64,000 bases of DNA from CAZSHX01 sp964606895 (GTDB lineage: Bacteria; Bacteroidota; Ignavibacteria; Kapaibacteriales; UBA2268): NCBI GenBank assembly GCA_964606895.1, contig CAZSHX010000006.1, forward strand, positions 1 through 64,000, in the 5' to 3' direction. How positions within the stretch are numbered: the first letter of the stretch is position 1; each line of letters begins with the position of its first letter. Below are positions 61,184 through 64,000 of this stretch, piece after piece. Under the pieces are notes generated by a model. That model was given only the letters and a program-made list of their open reading frames with translations, made no database searches and was not told the origin of the DNA. A program made the translations under genes and the position numbers.

Positions 61184-61882
61184 CTAATAATTATCCATAG
61201 CTAAGCTCAAAAACTCTAAAAAAGGTTTAAGAGTAATTGCTTTTTTTATAAGTATTTCAGGTAAATCCGATGAATAGATGTCTTCAAACTTCATTTGGCA
61301 ATATGGAGTAAACTCTTTAAGTTTCAGCCATTTGTCGGCAAGATGCTCTTTTGGAAATCCTTTTGGAGTTGACTTCAATGAATTACTGAAATCAATTACA
61401 GGAAACTCCTTTTTAAATGTTTTATCATTAATCAGATTACTGAAGAGATCCCAATCCTCCATTATTCTTGTTCTGACTGACAGAAGTCCCTTTGCATCAG
61501 GCATGTGCAAACCGCCGGCAACAAAAGTTTCATAGCCTGCAATGTGAAGATAGAGTCCTGTAGATTGAGGGTCTTTTACTTCCATGTGGGACATAGAAAA
61601 GGGAAAATATATCCCAAGATTAGTTTTGTAAGGAGATTTATCCTTCGAAAATCTTATGTCCCTATTAATTCTAAAGAGAGATTTCTTTTTATCAGCCACA
61701 TAAGTAAGACCTATTTCAGCAAATAAAACAGACATCAGTTCAACCAATTGAATTGTTTTTTCTTTGATTTCTGATTCATATCTTGCTTTATTTTCAAGGA
61801 ACCAATCCCTGTTATTGTTTATCTCAAGTTCTTTGAAAAACTCAACAACAAAAGGCGAAAATCCTCTAAATTCGTGTTTCAT
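61184..61882 (-). CDS. DUF2461 (TIGR02453) family protein
   Basis: This 232-residue protein begins FSPFVVEFFKELEINNNRDWFLENKARYE, the family signature. FRINRDIRFSKDKSPYKTNLGIYF (about residues 66-89) and YLHIAGYETFVAGGLHMPDA follow. The family is widespread in Bacteroidetes and fungi and has no known reaction. No signal peptide is present. Its start codon directly abuts the stop of the RmlD-like gene (61883), so the two are co-translated. Confidence 0.88.
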   Translation of the reverse strand: MKHEFRGFSPFVVEFFKELEINNNRDWFLENKARYESEIKEKTIQLVELMSVLFAEIGLTYVADKKKSLFRINRDIRFSKDKSPYKTNLGIYFPFSMSHMEVKDPQSTGLYLHIAGYETFVAGGLHMPDAKGLLSVRTRIMEDWDLFSNLINDKTFKKEFPVIDFSNSLKSTPKGFPKEHLADKWLKLKEFTPYCQMKFEDIYSSDLPEILIKKAITLKPFLEFLSLAMDNY

Positions 61883-62812
61883 TTATTTCTCCCTATTTTT
61901 CTGATAATAATTATTATTACTTATTTCATTCATTTGAAACCTCAATGCCATTATTGCATTTTCGAAACCTGAAAATTTCATATTCAAATCAGTTTCAGCT
62001 TTTAAATTAATCAATCCGCATTTTTCAGGGATTCTTGCTTTATCATTTGCTGATTCCTTTATTTTAACATGCTCGGTACTTATATCAAATATCTTTGCAA
62101 TAAGCAAGCCAATTTCGTACTGACTTAGAATATCTGAGCCTGAAATATTATAAGTTCCATATTTTTTTCTTGATATTACTTTAAAAACTGATAGAGCAAT
62201 ATCATCAGTGAAAGAGCTGGATTGAAATATTTTTGAACTTAGGCTAACATCAGCTCCAGTTTGAAGTTCTTTTACTGTTGAAGTGACAATATTTCTTTTT
62301 CCGTAGGATGAAGCTCCAAATACCAGGCTTGTTCGTAAAATAGTTGTTTTGTTATGACCGGACTTACAGAAATTTTCAGCAGAGAGCATTGTTTTGCCAA
62401 GATAATTGATAGGATTTGGTGTATCAGTCTCTGCATAAGGACCTCTTAATCCATCGAATATCATATCCCCCGAGAATTGAACATAATGGCAATCAAGTAC
62501 TTTGGCTATCCTGACAAGATTTTCAACTGCATTGACATTTAAACTTTGAGCAAGCTGTTTTTCTTTGTCAGCAAGAAGTAAATCAGAAAAGCCCGAAGTA
62601 TTAACAATTGCATCAGGTTTTTCATGATAAATCAGATCTTTCACTTTTTTATAATCCAAAATATTACAGGAATATGTTGTTACTCTTGGATTTGGAATAT
62701 TATCCAGGGCACTTCTTGTTAGAATGACTATTTCATAGTCAGTCTGCGTTTCCAAAAGCCTTAGTAATGCTTCCGCTATTTGTGCTGTTCCGCCGGCTAT
62801 AAGTATTTTCAT
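61883..62812 (-). CDS. RmlD-like NAD-binding protein lacking the catalytic Tyr/Lys
   Basis: This 309-residue protein follows the RmlD (dTDP-4-dehydrorhamnose reductase) layout: MKILIAGGTAQIAEALLRLL, NTSGFSDLLLADKEKQLAQSLNVNAVENL, VQFSGDMIFDG, GPYAETDTPNPINYLGKTM and ILRTSLVFG. In active RmlD the PLNVYGRTKLAGE line supplies Tyr and Lys (YxxxK). Here the matching line reads PINYLGKTMLSAE, so Tyr is Leu and Lys is Met. It may be a non-catalytic binding protein, as MAT2B is in animals, or use a shifted Tyr. The GxxGxxA nucleotide loop is intact. It lies 34 bases after mnmG, with a parS-type site in the gap. Confidence 0.78.
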   Translation of the reverse strand: MKILIAGGTAQIAEALLRLLETQTDYEIVILTRSALDNIPNPRVTTYSCNILDYKKVKDLIYHEKPDAIVNTSGFSDLLLADKEKQLAQSLNVNAVENLVRIAKVLDCHYVQFSGDMIFDGLRGPYAETDTPNPINYLGKTMLSAENFCKSGHNKTTILRTSLVFGASSYGKRNIVTSTVKELQTGADVSLSSKIFQSSSFTDDIALSVFKVISRKKYGTYNISGSDILSQYEIGLLIAKIFDISTEHVKIKESANDKARIPEKCGLINLKAETDLNMKFSGFENAIMALRFQMNEISNNNYYQKNREK

Positions 62813-62830
62813 AAATTCTCCGATTTTTAA

Positions 62831-62846
62831 TGTTCCACGTGAAACA
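62831..62846. other. parS-type centromere site
   Basis: TGTTCCACGTGAAACA matches the consensus TGTTNCACGTGAAACA recognised by chromosomal ParB/Spo0J. It directly follows the mnmG stop codon. mnmG and parAB are commonly near oriC, where parS sites cluster, which supports a genuine site. Neither parA nor parB is in the window. Confidence 0.78.
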
Positions 62847-64000
62847 TTATGATTTTAGATATATTGAAATGATGGATACATCTGACGCTGAGACCCCTGA
62901 TATTCTTGAAGCCTGTCCGAGTGAGGCAGGCTTAATACGAATTAGCTTTTCCATTGCTTCATTAGAAAGCGATGTTAATATGCTAAAATCAAATCCATCC
63001 GGTATTCGTTTGTTCTCGTTATCAAGGAAATATTCAACGTCTTTCTTCTGCCGCTGAATATAGCCTTCATATTTAATTTCTGTTTGAAGCTTTTCAGTCA
63101 GTCCCTTTGTACACAATAAAAGAGAAATATCTTCTGTTCTGCTGTTAGACAATTCCAACAAATGATGAAGTTTTGCATTACTTCTTTTTGTCAATGAATA
63201 AATATCAGTAGAGTCCTTGACCTGAGTCTCCCCTATTGAATTAAAATAAGAGTTAATATCATCTGCTTTTAACTTTGTCTCTTTTACACTCTCAAGAGCA
63301 GAACCAAGTATTCTTGTATTTTCATTCAAATTGTTCAATACGTTATCAGGAATTAAACAAAACGAATTTCCGTACTTCATTAATCTTTCGTCAGCATTAT
63401 CCTGTCGCAATAAAAGTCTGTATTCAGCTAATGAAGTAAATATTCTGTATGGCTCCTCAGTACTTTTGTTTACTTGGTCATCAATTAAAACTCCAATATA
63501 AGCTTCAGAACGTTTCAATGAAAAGTCGCCTTCTCCCTTGATTTTTAATGCCGCGTTTATTCCTGCAATTATTCCTTGAGAAGCGGCTTCCTCATAACCG
63601 GAAGTTCCGTTAATCTGTCCTGCAAAATATAATCCCGATACAATTTTTGTTTCCATTGTAAATCTTAGCTGATATGGAAAGAAGAAATCATATTCAATCG
63701 CATAACCATATCTTGCTATTTTCACATTTTCCATACCCGGGATTGTTTGAAGCCCTTTAATCTGAATATCAGAAGGTAAACTCGTTGAAAACCCATTTAC
63801 ATAAACTGAATTTGTACTTAAACCTTCGGGTTCCAATAATATTTTATGAGAATTTCTATCGGCGAAACGATTTACTTTATCTTCAATTGACGGACAATAT
63901 CTTGGACCTATTCCCTGAATTCTACCTGCAAACATTGGCGACCTGTCAAATCCTGTCTTCAGAACCTCATGGGTTGACTCGTTTGTTTGAGTAGAATAGC
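62847..64000 (-). CDS. mnmG: tRNA modification enzyme MnmG (GidA), 3' part
   Basis: The frame stays open to the window edge (64000), so the start is missing and about 384 C-terminal residues are seen of the usual ~620. Diagnostic pieces are THEVLKTGFDRSPMFAG, GIGPRYCPSIEDKVNRF, GLYFAGQINGTSGYEEAASQG, INAAL and TSLAEYRLLLRQDNADERLM. The C-terminal helical domain includes the AMEKLIRIKPASLGQASRISGV line. With MnmE it installs the 5-carboxymethylaminomethyl group on wobble uridine in tRNAs, using FAD and folate. It is upstream of the RmlD-like gene on the same strand. Confidence 0.95.
   Translation of the reverse strand, partial: YSTQTNESTHEVLKTGFDRSPMFAGRIQGIGPRYCPSIEDKVNRFADRNSHKILLEPEGLSTNSVYVNGFSTSLPSDIQIKGLQTIPGMENVKIARYGYAIEYDFFFPYQLRFTMETKIVSGLYFAGQINGTSGYEEAASQGIIAGINAALKIKGEGDFSLKRSEAYIGVLIDDQVNKSTEEPYRIFTSLAEYRLLLRQDNADERLMKYGNSFCLIPDNVLNNLNENTRILGSALESVKETKLKADDINSYFNSIGETQVKDSTDIYSLTKRSNAKLHHLLELSNSRTEDISLLLCTKGLTEKLQTEIKYEGYIQRQKKDVEYFLDNENKRIPDGFDFSILTSLSNEAMEKLIRIKPASLGQASRISGVSASDVSIISIYLKS

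Noticed and set aside
61189..61197. TTATCCATA, one mismatch from a DnaA box
   Set aside because: A single imperfect 9-mer without a cluster or AT-rich unwinding region is not evidence for an origin.

Overview
The window looks like chromosomal DNA from a Gram-negative member of the Bacteroidetes/Chlorobi (FCB) branch, possibly an Ignavibacteria- or Kapabacteria-like lineage. The lineage is inferred, not proven. Support comes from several secreted proteins with C-terminal type IX secretion (T9SS) sorting domains, FISUMP-domain proteins, OmpA lipoproteins with PD40 repeats, LPS heptose genes, a moderately AT-rich composition and many starts without a strong Shine-Dalgarno. No tRNA, rRNA, CRISPR array, transposase or prophage was seen.

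Layout. 1-4,900: a repeat-rich leader, a saccharopine-dehydrogenase-like gene, a radical SAM gene, a MarR regulator, a small secreted protein and a decayed tryptophanase gene. 5,100-9,700: two secreted T9SS cargo proteins (beta-propeller and Asp-box), a DUF5714 protein and a VWA protein. 10,000-14,800: gltX, then a PhoR/PhoB-like two-component pair with a YgjP-type metalloprotease. 14,800-20,000: two tandem FISUMP proteins, a tetraheme cytochrome c, arsM and arsC, and an unrecognised gene. 20,000-26,800: two membrane proteins, two paralogous cargo proteins built from an unrecognised module, and a large lipoprotein with PD40 repeats and two OmpA-like domains.

26,800-52,800 is the most distinctive part: about 26 kb all on the minus strand. 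It runs from a CHASE/PAS sensor kinase with a degraded ATP-binding domain and a lone receiver, through an OmpA barrel protein, a T9SS protein, a dockerin-tailed protein, a 789-residue repeat protein and a 4,278-residue modular surface protein, to a C1q/TNF-like trimer-type protein and two NarL-type regulators. The two largest proteins share an unusual C-terminal ending and lack a T9SS domain. Perfect palindromes (20 bp and 16 bp) lie in the intergenic region upstream of the 789-residue gene. I read this as a regulated surface-structure (adhesin or sheath) locus; that role is inference.

52,800-64,000 is housekeeping: nadE, a lipoprotein, an LD-carboxypeptidase, a RelA/SpoT homologue whose synthetase half looks dead, a PAP2 phosphatase, a DUF1573 protein, separate rfaE2 and rfaE1 genes, a DUF2461 protein, an RmlD-like protein without its catalytic Tyr/Lys, and the 3' part of mnmG. 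A perfect parS-type site abuts the mnmG stop codon, which suggests that the right end lies near the chromosome origin.
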